Origin: Microbacterium sp. cx-55
Lineage (GTDB): Bacteria; Actinomycetota; Actinomycetes; Actinomycetales; Microbacteriaceae
Reading direction: 5' to 3'
DNA: 64,000 bases
Assembly (NCBI RefSeq): GCF_021117345.1
Contig: NZ_CP088261.1
Span: 1,550,001-1,614,000 of the forward strand
The stretch's first letter is position 1. Every line of letters begins with the position of its first letter. A program made the translations under genes and the position numbers. Shown piece by piece: positions 56,639 through 64,000 of this stretch. Under the pieces are notes generated by a model. The model was given only the letters and a program-made list of their open reading frames with translations. It had not been told where the DNA came from and ran no database searches.

Positions 56639-57832
56639 TCAGAGCCCGGCAGCGGCGCGCAACTCCTCGACGCGGTCGAGGCGCTCCCAGGTGAAATCAG
56701 GTAGCTCGCGCCCGAAGTGCCCGTACGCCGCGGTCGCGGCATAGATCGGGCGCAGCAGGTCGAGCTGGTCGATGATCGCCTTGGGGCGGAGATCGAAGAC
56801 GTCGAGGATCGCGCGCGTGATCTTGTCGTCGTCGACGTGGGCCGTTCCGAAGCTCTCGACGTAGAGTCCGACGGGGCTCGCTTTGCCGATGGCGTACGCG
56901 ACCTGCACCTCGAGACGGTCGGCGAGACCCGCCGCGACGGCGTTCTTCGCGACCCAGCGCATGGCGTAGGCGGCGGAGCGGTCGACCTTCGAGGGATCCT
57001 TGCCGCTGAAGGCGCCGCCGCCGTGGCGGGATGCCCCGCCGTAGGTGTCGATGATGATTTTGCGACCGGTGAGTCCGGCGTCGCCCTTCGGGCCGCCGGT
57101 GACGAAGGGGCCCGCCGGGTTGATGTAGTACTGCACGTCGGGGAGGTCGAGTCCGGTCGAGGCGAGCACCGGGTCGATCACCGCGGCGCGCACCTGGGCG
57201 CGCAGGTCTTCCTGGCTGATGTCGGGGTGGTGCTGGGTCGAGAGCACCACGGACTCCACCGTCTTCGGCACGTGCCCGTCGTAGCCGAGTGTCACCTGCG
57301 TCTTGCCGTCGGGGCGTAGGAAGGACAGCTCGCCCGAGCGCCGCGCATCGGCGAGCCGCTCCGCCATCCGGTGGGCCGTCCACGCGGCCATCGGCATGTA
57401 CTGCGGCGTTTCGGTGGTGGCGAAACCGAACATGATGCCCTGGTCGCCGGCGCCCTGTTCGTCGCGCGGGTCGATCGACCGGCCCTCGCGCTGCTCGAAC
57501 GCCTGGTTCACTCCGGCGGCGATGTCGGAGGACTGCGCGCCGATCGACACGCTCACCCCGCAGGAATCACCGTCGAAGCCGGTGTCGCTGGAGGTGTAGC
57601 CGATGCGGTTCACGACGTCGCGCACGATCGCCGGAATCTCGACGTACGCACGCGTCGACACTTCACCCGCGACGTGCACGAGCCCGGTCGTGACGAGAGT
57701 CTCGACCGCGACACGGCCGGCGGGATCGTCGGCGATGATCGCGTCGAGGATGCTGTCCGAGATCTGGTCGCAGATCTTGTCGGGGTGCCCCTCGGTGACG
57801 GACTCGGAGGTGAACAGGCGCAGGTCGGTCAT
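56639..57832 (-). CDS. metK: S-adenosylmethionine synthetase
   Basis: Makes S-adenosylmethionine from methionine and ATP; 397 residues, three repeated domains. Features are [20 protein letters not shown] (substrate and metal site), the [14 protein letters not shown] loop, the [16 protein letters not shown] segment and the [22 protein letters not shown] motif that binds phosphate. The ATG at 57832 has GGGGAG 6 bases upstream. There is no SAM riboswitch that I can recognise in the 85 bases between rpoZ and metK, only a hairpin. Confidence 0.97.
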   Translation of the reverse strand: MTDLRLFTSESVTEGHPDKICDQISDSILDAIIADDPAGRVAVETLVTTGLVHVAGEVSTRAYVEIPAIVRDVVNRIGYTSSDTGFDGDSCGVSVSIGAQSSDIAAGVNQAFEQREGRSIDPRDEQGAGDQGIMFGFATTETPQYMPMAAWTAHRMAERLADARRSGELSFLRPDGKTQVTLGYDGHVPKTVESVVLSTQHHPDISQEDLRAQVRAAVIDPVLASTGLDLPDVQYYINPAGPFVTGGPKGDAGLTGRKIIIDTYGGASRHGGGAFSGKDPSKVDRSAAYAMRWVAKNAVAAGLADRLEVQVAYAIGKASPVGLYVESFGTAHVDDDKITRAILDVFDLRPKAIIDQLDLLRPIYAATAAYGHFGRELPDFTWERLDRVEELRAAAGL

Positions 57833-57873
57833 CGGTACTCCCCGTTGTGGCGAACGCTGCCGCCATCATGCAC

Positions 57874-57903
57874 GCGGCCCCGGACACCAGGTGTCGGGGC
57901 CGC
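57874..57903 (-). terminator. Hairpin between rpoZ and metK
   Basis: Stem GCGGCCCCGGACAC (57874-57887) with GTGTCGGGGCCGC (57891-57903), one bulged base and a 3-base loop, 14 bases after the rpoZ stop on the minus strand. It could terminate the rpoZ transcript or attenuate metK. Confidence 0.65.
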
Positions 57904-57917
57904 GCAACAGAACGAAA

Positions 57918-58172
57918 TTACTCGGCGTGCCGCAGACGCAGCTTGTCCTCGTGGATCTCGTGCATCGCGATGGTGAGGGGCTTGTCCTCGATCGTCGAGT
58001 CCACCAGCGGACCCACGTTGTCGAAGAGGTTTCCCTCGTGCAGGTCGGAGTAGTAGTCGTTGATCTGACGCGCGCGCTTGGATGCGTAGATCACGAGCTG
58101 GTACTTCGAGTCGACCTTTTCGAGAAGGCTGTCGATGGGGGGCTCGATGATGCCCTGGTTGGTTCCTGCCAT
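57918..58172 (-). CDS. rpoZ: RNA polymerase omega subunit
   Basis: Small RNA polymerase subunit (84 residues) that assists assembly of beta-prime. The conserved core is [30 protein letters not shown], followed by the C-terminal [20 protein letters not shown]. The ATG at 58172 has GGAGG 8 bases upstream. It follows gmk on the same strand, an order conserved in actinobacteria. The coaBC gene that often comes next is missing, metK being the next gene. Confidence 0.97.
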   Translation of the reverse strand: MAGTNQGIIEPPIDSLLEKVDSKYQLVIYASKRARQINDYYSDLHEGNLFDNVGPLVDSTIEDKPLTIAMHEIHEDKLRLRHAE

Positions 58173-58223
58173 GGCGAAACCTCCTGGTTCTTCAGTGGCG
58201 GCGAAAGTCGGCGGACGCGGCGA

Positions 58224-59138
58224 TCAAGATGCGCGCGAAGATGCCTGGGCCAATTCTACGACCTCACGCGCGGCTTCGGCGACGTCCGCGTTCACGACGC
58301 GGTAATCGAACTCGTGCTGGGAGGCCAATTCGACCCGCGCGGTACGCAACCGGCGGGCTCGTTCCTCGTCGTCCTCGGTGCCGCGCCCCACGAGCCTGTG
58401 GACGAGCTCGTCCCAGCTGGGCGGAAGCAGGAACACCAGCGTCGCGTCGGGGGCGGCCTCGCGCACCTGACGCGCGCCCTGCAGATCGATCTCGAGCAGA
58501 ACCGTGCGTCCCTCCGCGAGGGCTTTGTCGATCGGAGCCCGCGGCGTGCCGTACCGGTGCGCGTTGTGCACCGTGGCGTACTCGAGGAGCTCGCCCCGGG
58601 CGATGAGGTCGTCGAAGCCGGCGTCATCGACGAAGAAGTAGTGCTGGCCGTCGACCTCGCTGGGGCGCGGAGTCCGCGTCGTCGCCGACACCGACAGCAG
58701 GATCTCCGGATGGTGCTCCTGTATGTGGGTGGCGACCGTGCCCTTGCCGACGGCGGTGGGCCCGGCGAGCACGATCAGCCGGCTTCGTGCCCCGCGCGGA
58801 CGGGGTTCGGGGAACCGGCCCTCGAGCCAGGTGTCGAGCGCGCGCCGCTGGCGCACGCCGAGACCCGCGAGGCGCTTCACGTTCGAGATTCCGAGTTCGG
58901 CGAGGATGCGTTCGCGTTTGCTCTCGCCGATCGCGGGCAGCGCGGTGAGGAAGTCGGTGATGCGGAGCGTTCCCGCCGGCGACAGGCTGTCGGTGTCGGC
59001 GCGGCGCAGCACCTCCTGCGGCGACACGACACGGGTCGCGATGTCGCGTTTGAGGGAGGCGCGCGCGCGGCGGGCGGCCACGGCCTTCCGTGACGCCGCC
59101 GCGCGGTCGACCTCGGGGGGTGTCTGCTTGTCAACCAC
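58224..59138 (-). CDS. gmk: mIHF-guanylate kinase fusion protein
   Basis: Two-domain protein of 304 residues. The N-terminal part (about 12-108) matches mycobacterial integration host factor: AVAARRARASLKRDI, then TLRITDFLTALPAIGESKRERILAELGISNVKRLAGLGVRQRRALD, a helix-two-turn-helix DNA-binding module. The C-terminal part is guanylate kinase with Walker A GPTAVGKGT (126-134), SVSATTRTPRPSEVDGQHYFF and LEIDLQGARQV. In Mycobacterium the two are separate neighbouring genes (mihF and gmk). GTG at 59138 is preferred because GGGGGAG sits 5 bases upstream; a GTG at 59144 overlaps that site. The start lies inside the pyrF end. Confidence 0.93.
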   Translation of the reverse strand: MVDKQTPPEVDRAAASRKAVAARRARASLKRDIATRVVSPQEVLRRADTDSLSPAGTLRITDFLTALPAIGESKRERILAELGISNVKRLAGLGVRQRRALDTWLEGRFPEPRPRGARSRLIVLAGPTAVGKGTVATHIQEHHPEILLSVSATTRTPRPSEVDGQHYFFVDDAGFDDLIARGELLEYATVHNAHRYGTPRAPIDKALAEGRTVLLEIDLQGARQVREAAPDATLVFLLPPSWDELVHRLVGRGTEDDEERARRLRTARVELASQHEFDYRVVNADVAEAAREVVELAQASSRAS

Positions 59139-59985
59139 GGGCACTCCCCCGGTAGAGCGCGGCGCGTTCTTCGATCCGCGCCGCGAGGCCCGCGGGCCCG
59201 ACGGACAGGATGCTGCGGCTCTCGTTCGCGATCACGTTCGAGGCCCCGTAGCCGAATAGACGCGGCAGGTCGGCGGGGTCCGCCCCCTGCGCGCCGAAGC
59301 CCGGCGCCAGCACCGGCATGCCGGCGATGACGATGTCGGTCAGCCCGAATGCGGCGCGGTCGACGGTCGCGCCGATGACGACGCCGATCGAGCCGAGCGC
59401 ACCGGGCAGTCCCATGTTCAGTTCGCCCACGTCGTGCGCGACGCGGGCCGCGAGGCGGCCCCGCACGTCCGCCGAATCGTCGTCGACGAGCGCCTGCTGC
59501 ACGAGGGCGGCTTCCGGGTTGCTGGTTGCGGCCAGCACGAACGCGCCCTTCCCGTGGGCGATCGCCATCCGCAGCGATGCGCGGAGCGAATCGGGCCCGA
59601 GGTAGGGGCTGAGCGTGACGGCGTCGGCCTCGAGGGGCGAGCCCGGTCGCAACCACGCGTCGGCGTATCCGGCCATCGTCGTGCCGATGTCTCCGCGCTT
59701 CGCGTCGGCGACGACCAGCAGGTCGGCCGCGCGCGCGGCCTGCAGGACGTCTTCGAGCGCGGCGAATCCCCGTGAGCCGTACTGCTCGAAGAACGCGACC
59801 TGCGGCTTCACCACACCGACGCGTCCGGCCGATGCCTCGACGACGCGCAGGCCGAACTCGCGCGCGCCGGCGGCGGAGGGCTCGAGGCCCCACGCCGTCA
59901 GCAGGCTCGCGTGCGGATCGATTCCCACGCACAACGCGCCGTGGTCATCGAGCGCGGCGCGCAGGCGCTGGCCGAATGAGATCAC
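59131..59985 (-). CDS. pyrF: Orotidine 5'-phosphate decarboxylase (type 2)
   Basis: Last step of UMP synthesis. The protein has 284 residues, the long type 2 form. Features are [12 protein letters not shown], the catalytic Asp-Lys-Asp in [24 protein letters not shown] and the phosphate-binding [10 protein letters not shown]. The ATG at 59985 overlaps the carB stop by 4 bases (ATGA), and its own stop overlaps the start of the mihF-gmk fusion. This links pyrimidine and purine nucleotide synthesis in one transcript. Confidence 0.96.
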   Translation of the reverse strand: MISFGQRLRAALDDHGALCVGIDPHASLLTAWGLEPSAAGAREFGLRVVEASAGRVGVVKPQVAFFEQYGSRGFAALEDVLQAARAADLLVVADAKRGDIGTTMAGYADAWLRPGSPLEADAVTLSPYLGPDSLRASLRMAIAHGKGAFVLAATSNPEAALVQQALVDDDSADVRGRLAARVAHDVGELNMGLPGALGSIGVVIGATVDRAAFGLTDIVIAGMPVLAPGFGAQGADPADLPRLFGYGASNVIANESRSILSVGPAGLAARIEERAALYRGSARG

Positions 59986-62900
59986 GCGCGCGCCGCCCGA
60001 TCCGCCGCGTACTCCTGCAGGCTGCGCACGTTGTAGCCCTCGCGGATGACCGGCAGCGCACTCACGGCCGCGCCGAGCACGGCCATCGTGGTGAATAGCG
60101 CCTTGTCGGCCGCCACGGCCGCCGCCCGGATCTCGTATCCGTCGGCGCGCGCAGATCCACCACTCGGGGTGTTGACGATCATGTCGATGCGCCCGGCGTT
60201 GATCAGATCGACGACGTTCTCCTCACCGCTCTCCTGGGTGGCCGAGTACTTGTTGACGATCTGCACCCGGATGCCGTTCCGCGCCAGGATCTCGGCCGTT
60301 CCCTCGGTGGCCAGCAGCTCGTACCCGAGCTCCTGCAGGCGGTGGGCGGGCAGGATCACGGCCCGCTTGTCGGCATCCGCGACCGAGATGAACACCGTTC
60401 CGCCCAGCGGCATGCCGCCGTATGCGGCCTGCTGGCTCTTCGCGAACGCGGTCGGGAAGTCGCGGTCGATGCCCATGACCTCGCCCGTCGAGCGCATCTC
60501 CGGTCCGAGCACCGAATCGACGGTCTGACCGTCCTTCGTGCGGAACCGCTTGAAGGGGAGCACGGCTTCCTTCACCGCGACCGGTGCGTCCAGCGGGACC
60601 CGCGAGCCGTCCTGCTCGGGCAGCATGCCCTCGGTCTTCAGATCCGCCACCGACGAGCCCGCCATGATCCGCGCGGCCGCCTTCGCGAGCGGGATTCCGA
60701 GGGCCTTCGAGACGAACGGGACCGTGCGGCTCGCGCGTGGGTTGGCCTCGATGACGTAGAGCACGCCGGCGCTGATCGCGAACTGCACGTTCAGCAGTCC
60801 GCGCACACCCACGCCCCGGGCGATGGCGAGCGTCGCTTCGCGCACGCGGTCGACATCGGATCGACCGAGGCTGATCGGGGGCAGGGTGCAGCTCGAGTCG
60901 CCGGAGTGGATGCCGGCCTCCTCGAGATGCTCCATGACGCCACCGATGTAGAGCTCGTCGCCGTCGAACAGGGCGTCGACGTCGAGCTCGATCGCGTCGT
61001 CGAGGAAACGGTCGACCAGGAGCGGCAGACCCGGTCCGATGATCGCCTGGTCGGCGACGCGCACGAAGTAGTCGCGGAGGCTCTCGGTGTCGTAGACGAT
61101 CTCCATGCCGCGCCCGCCGAGCACGAAGCTCGGACGCACGAGCACCGGGTAGCCGATCTCTTCCGCGATGGTGACGGCGCCGTCCACGTCGATCGCCGTG
61201 CCGTTGCGAGGAGCAACCAGCCCCGCGTCATCCAGCAGGCGCGCGAACAGCTCGCGCTCCTCAGCGAGATCGATGGCCTCCGGGCTCGTGCCGAGGATGC
61301 GGTACCCCGCGTCCTCGATCCCCTTCGCGAGCCCGAGCGGCGTCTGGCCGCCGAGCTGGCAGATGACGCCGAGGATCTCCCCCGAGCGGCTTTCGGCGTG
61401 CAGCACTTCGAGCACGTCCTCGAGCGTCAGCGGTTCGAAGTACAGGCGGTCGCTGGTGTCGTAGTCGGTCGAGACCGTCTCGGGGTTGCAGTTGACCATG
61501 ATCGTCTCGTAGCCCGCATCCGACAGTGCGAAGGAGGCGTGCACGCAGGAGTAGTCGAACTCGACGCCCTGACCGATGCGGTTCGGACCCGACCCGATGA
61601 TCACGACCTTGGTGCGCTCGGACGCGGCGACCTCGGTCTCCTGGTCGTAGCTCGAGTAGTGGTACGGCGTGAGGGCGGGGAACTCGCCCGCGCAGGTGTC
61701 GACCGTCTTGTAGACCGGGCGGATGCCGAGTCCGTGCCGGATGCCGCGCACCTCGGTCTCGCTGAGTCCGCGGATCTCGGCGATCTGAGCGTCGCTGAAC
61801 CCGTGGTCCTTGGCGACCCGGATGGCTTCCGCATCCAGTTCATCGGCCGTGCGCAGGAACTCGGCGACCTCGTTGATCAGGACGATCTGGTCGAGGAACC
61901 ACGGGTCGATCGCGGTCGCCTCGAAGGCCTGCTCGATGGTCGCCCCCTTCCGGAGCGCCTGCTGCAGCACGACGATCCGGCCGTCGGTGGGCGTCCGCGA
62001 GATCTCCAGGAGCTCCTGCACCGAGCGGTCCTCGGGGCCCCAGTGGAAACTCGACCCGCGCTTCTCGAGCGAGCGCAGCGCCTTCTGCAGGGCGGTCGCG
62101 TAGTTGCGGCCGATCGCCATGGCCTCGCCGACGGACTTCATGGTGGTCGTGAGCGTGACGTCGGCGGCCGGGAACTTCTCGAAGTTGAAGCGCGGAACCT
62201 TGACGACGACGTAGTCGAGCGTCGGCTCGAAGCTCGCCGGCGTCACCTTGGTGATGTCGTTCGGGATCTCATCGAGGCGATACCCGATCGCGAGCTTGGC
62301 GGCGATCTTGGCGATCGGGAACCCGGTCGCCTTCGACGCCAGAGCGGACGAGCGCGAGACGCGCGGGTTCATCTCGATCACGATGATGCGGCCGGTGGCC
62401 GGATCGATCGCGAACTGGATGTTGCAGCCACCGGTGTCGACGCCGACGGAGCGGATGATGTCGATGCCGATGTCGCGGAGCTTCTGGTACTCGCGGTCGG
62501 TGAGCGTCAGCGCGGGCGCCACCGTGATCGAGTCGCCGGTGTGCACCCCGACCGGGTCGACGTTCTCGATCGAGCAGACGACGACCGTGTTGTCGGCCGT
62601 GTCGCGCATGAGTTCGAGCTCGTACTCCTTCCACCCGAGGATCGATTCCTCGAGCAGCACCTCGTTCGTGGGCGAGTCGTGCAGGCCGGCGCCGGCGATG
62701 CGGCGGAGGTCGCGCTCGTCGTAGGCGAAGCCCGAGCCGAGGCCGCCCATCGTGAACGAGGGGCGCACGACCAGCGGGTAGCCGAGTTCTTCGGCCGCGG
62801 CGAGGCACTCGTCCATCGTGTGGGCGATGCGGCTGGCGGCCACATCCGCGCCGCACTCCAGCACGAGCTCCTTGAAGACCTGGCGGTCCTCGCCCTTCTG

Positions 62901-63269
62901 GATGGCCTCGACCTTCGCGCCGATGAGCTCGACGTCGTACTTGGCGAGGATGCCCAGCTCGTCGAGCTTGATGGCGGCGTTCAGGGCGGTCTGGCCACCG
63001 AGGGTCGGCAGAATCGCGTCCGGCTTCTCCTTCGCGATGATCGTCTCGAGCACGTCGGGGCTGATCGGCTCGATGTAGGTCGCGTCGGCGAAGTCGGGGT
63101 CGGTCATGATCGTCGCCGGGTTCGGGTTCACGAGGATCACGCGCAGGCCTTCGGCCCGGAGGACCCGGCACGCCTGGGTGCCGGAGTAGTCGAATTCGGC
63201 GGCTTGCCCGATGACGATCGGGCCGGAGCCGATGACCAGGACGGAGCGGATGTCGTCGCGCTTAGGCAT
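59982..63269 (-). CDS. carB: Carbamoyl-phosphate synthase large subunit
   Basis: Makes carbamoyl phosphate for pyrimidine and arginine synthesis from bicarbonate, ATP and ammonia. 1095 residues with two homologous ATP-grasp halves. The first begins [24 protein letters not shown] and the second [24 protein letters not shown]. Each half has its own ATP-grasp motifs ([20 protein letters not shown] and [20 protein letters not shown]). The C-terminal domain (about 950-1095: [24 protein letters not shown]) is the MGS-type regulatory region. The ATG at 63269 overlaps the carA stop by 8 bases. Confidence 0.98.
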   Translation of the reverse strand: MPKRDDIRSVLVIGSGPIVIGQAAEFDYSGTQACRVLRAEGLRVILVNPNPATIMTDPDFADATYIEPISPDVLETIIAKEKPDAILPTLGGQTALNAAIKLDELGILAKYDVELIGAKVEAIQKGEDRQVFKELVLECGADVAASRIAHTMDECLAAAEELGYPLVVRPSFTMGGLGSGFAYDERDLRRIAGAGLHDSPTNEVLLEESILGWKEYELELMRDTADNTVVVCSIENVDPVGVHTGDSITVAPALTLTDREYQKLRDIGIDIIRSVGVDTGGCNIQFAIDPATGRIIVIEMNPRVSRSSALASKATGFPIAKIAAKLAIGYRLDEIPNDITKVTPASFEPTLDYVVVKVPRFNFEKFPAADVTLTTTMKSVGEAMAIGRNYATALQKALRSLEKRGSSFHWGPEDRSVQELLEISRTPTDGRIVVLQQALRKGATIEQAFEATAIDPWFLDQIVLINEVAEFLRTADELDAEAIRVAKDHGFSDAQIAEIRGLSETEVRGIRHGLGIRPVYKTVDTCAGEFPALTPYHYSSYDQETEVAASERTKVVIIGSGPNRIGQGVEFDYSCVHASFALSDAGYETIMVNCNPETVSTDYDTSDRLYFEPLTLEDVLEVLHAESRSGEILGVICQLGGQTPLGLAKGIEDAGYRILGTSPEAIDLAEERELFARLLDDAGLVAPRNGTAIDVDGAVTIAEEIGYPVLVRPSFVLGGRGMEIVYDTESLRDYFVRVADQAIIGPGLPLLVDRFLDDAIELDVDALFDGDELYIGGVMEHLEEAGIHSGDSSCTLPPISLGRSDVDRVREATLAIARGVGVRGLLNVQFAISAGVLYVIEANPRASRTVPFVSKALGIPLAKAAARIMAGSSVADLKTEGMLPEQDGSRVPLDAPVAVKEAVLPFKRFRTKDGQTVDSVLGPEMRSTGEVMGIDRDFPTAFAKSQQAAYGGMPLGGTVFISVADADKRAVILPAHRLQELGYELLATEGTAEILARNGIRVQIVNKYSATQESGEENVVDLINAGRIDMIVNTPSGGSARADGYEIRAAAVAADKALFTTMAVLGAAVSALPVIREGYNVRSLQEYAADRAARA

Positions 63270-64000
63270 TGGCGGCTTTCTTGCTGAGGTCCTCGCGCAC
63301 GAGCTGGGCGAAGCGGTCGAACAGGTAGTTGGCGTCGTGTGGGCCGGCGGCGGCTTCGGGATGGTACTGCACGGAGAACGCGGGGATGTCGAGCGCGCGC
63401 AGGCCCTCGACCACGTTGTCGTTCAGTCCGACGTGGCTCACTTCGACGCGGCCGTAGCCGTGCGGGCTGTCGGAGGTGGTGTCGAGCGGCGCATCGACCG
63501 CGAAGCCGTGGTTGTGCGCCGTGATCTCGACGCGCCCGGTCTCGCGGTCCAGCACGGGCTGGTTGATGCCGCGGTGCCCGAACGGCAGCTTGTACGTGCC
63601 GTAGCCGAGCGCGCGACCGAGCAGCTGGTTGCCGAAGCAGATGCCGAAGAAGGGCAGCCGTTCGTCGAGCACCGCGCGCAGCAGTTCGACGTGATCTTCG
63701 GATGCGGCGGGGTCGCCGGGGCCGTTGGAGTAGAAGACCGCGACCGGGTCGATCGCGCGGATGTCGTCGATCGTGACCGACTGGGGCAGCACGTGCACGT
63801 CGAAGCCGCGGGCCGCGAGGTTCACAATGGTCGCCTGCTTCACCCCGAGATCGAGCACGGCGAGGTTGCCGATGCGCTCCCCCGTCGCCGGGGTGATCTC
63901 GGCGGCGGCGACGGACACGCTGGCCGACAGGTTCTGCCCGGCCATCTCGGGCGCCTCGCGGACGATCCGGAGCTGCTCTTCGGGATCGAGGGCTGCGGCA
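63262..64000 (-). CDS. carA: Carbamoyl-phosphate synthase small subunit (5' end outside the window)
   Basis: C-terminal two-thirds of the glutaminase subunit, which supplies ammonia to CarB. The frame is open to the window edge, with [19 protein letters not shown] in front of the first internal ATG (63945), so the gene continues beyond the window. The class I glutaminase domain has the nucleophile cysteine in [20 protein letters not shown] and the catalytic His-Pro-Glu in [14 protein letters not shown]. The motif [14 protein letters not shown] is typical of CarA. TAA at 63262-63264 lies within the start of carB. Confidence 0.95.
   Translation of the reverse strand, partial: AAALDPEEQLRIVREAPEMAGQNLSASVSVAAAEITPATGERIGNLAVLDLGVKQATIVNLAARGFDVHVLPQSVTIDDIRAIDPVAVFYSNGPGDPAASEDHVELLRAVLDERLPFFGICFGNQLLGRALGYGTYKLPFGHRGINQPVLDRETGRVEITAHNHGFAVDAPLDTTSDSPHGYGRVEVSHVGLNDNVVEGLRALDIPAFSVQYHPEAAAGPHDANYLFDRFAQLVREDLSKKAANA

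Noticed and set aside
56660..56685. A possible fifth repeat arm (GCAACTCCTCG) in the metK region
   Set aside because: It lies inside the metK coding sequence (the C-terminal EELRA codons), matches only part of the arm and has no partner arm at the right distance.
57833..57917. SAM riboswitch ahead of metK
   Set aside because: The gap is only 85 bases and shows one simple hairpin; no SAM-I or SAM-II-like conserved core is visible.
60342..63287. A 981-codon open frame opposite carB
   Set aside because: Antisense shadow of carB with repetitive Arg/Asp/Leu composition; no start signal or domain.

Overview
The window looks like chromosomal DNA of a high-GC actinobacterium, most probably a Microbacteriaceae such as Microbacterium (inference). 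The signs are very GC-rich codon use, an RbpA RNA polymerase-binding protein, an mIHF-type DNA-binding domain, a PriA without helicase motifs, an ANTAR response regulator, DUF6458 and DUF6704 proteins, frequent GTG starts, and many apparently leaderless promoters (TAnnnT 6-8 bases before the start codon). I recognise no phage, integrase, transposase or CRISPR array.

Left part (1-32 kb). tatC and a Ski2-like helicase (helY) open the window, then lnt converges on rbpA. A patchwork of single genes and short operons follows: glycerophosphodiesterase, an atypical SDR, an HdeD-like protein, an AEC transporter, Dps, a GH15 hydrolase, an AraC regulator coupled to a VOC protein, and a UvrA-like ABC protein coupled to an unknown protein. 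A siderophore locus at 16.4-21.3 kb holds an AraC regulator, a siderophore-interacting reductase, a lipoprotein binding protein with a DtxR/IdeR-type iron box over its promoter, and two FecCD permeases, but no ATPase. Next come a second UvrA-like protein, DUF6458, an SGNH hydrolase, an MFS transporter with an LLM flavoprotein, a DUF885 protein and polA.

Middle (32-45 kb). A PaaI-like thioesterase converges on the ANTAR regulator pdtaR at a 71-bp hairpin. tRNA-Leu(CAA), two uncharacterised proteins and a quinone oxidoreductase come next, then pyk, gltBD and lgt, all on the minus strand.

Right part (45-64 kb). Nearly every gene is on the minus strand and many stop and start codons overlap. In transcription order: carA, carB, pyrF, mihF-gmk fusion, rpoZ, metK, priA, fmt, rsmB, rpe, hisE, hisG, hisF, hisI, a Trp-associated membrane protein, DUF6704, trpC, trpB, trpA. 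This joins pyrimidine and purine nucleotide synthesis, SAM synthesis, translation initiation, the pentose phosphate pathway, histidine and tryptophan. trpE and coaBC, which I would expect in this gene order from other actinobacteria, are absent.

The most unusual non-coding feature is a family of four intergenic elements of 67-68 bp. Each has a 12-bp inverted repeat (ACAACTCCTCCA / TGGAGGAGTTGT) around a core of 43-44 bases. They occur as two doublets, between trpA and lgt and between rsmB and rpe. In one doublet the cores are unrelated while their length is conserved.
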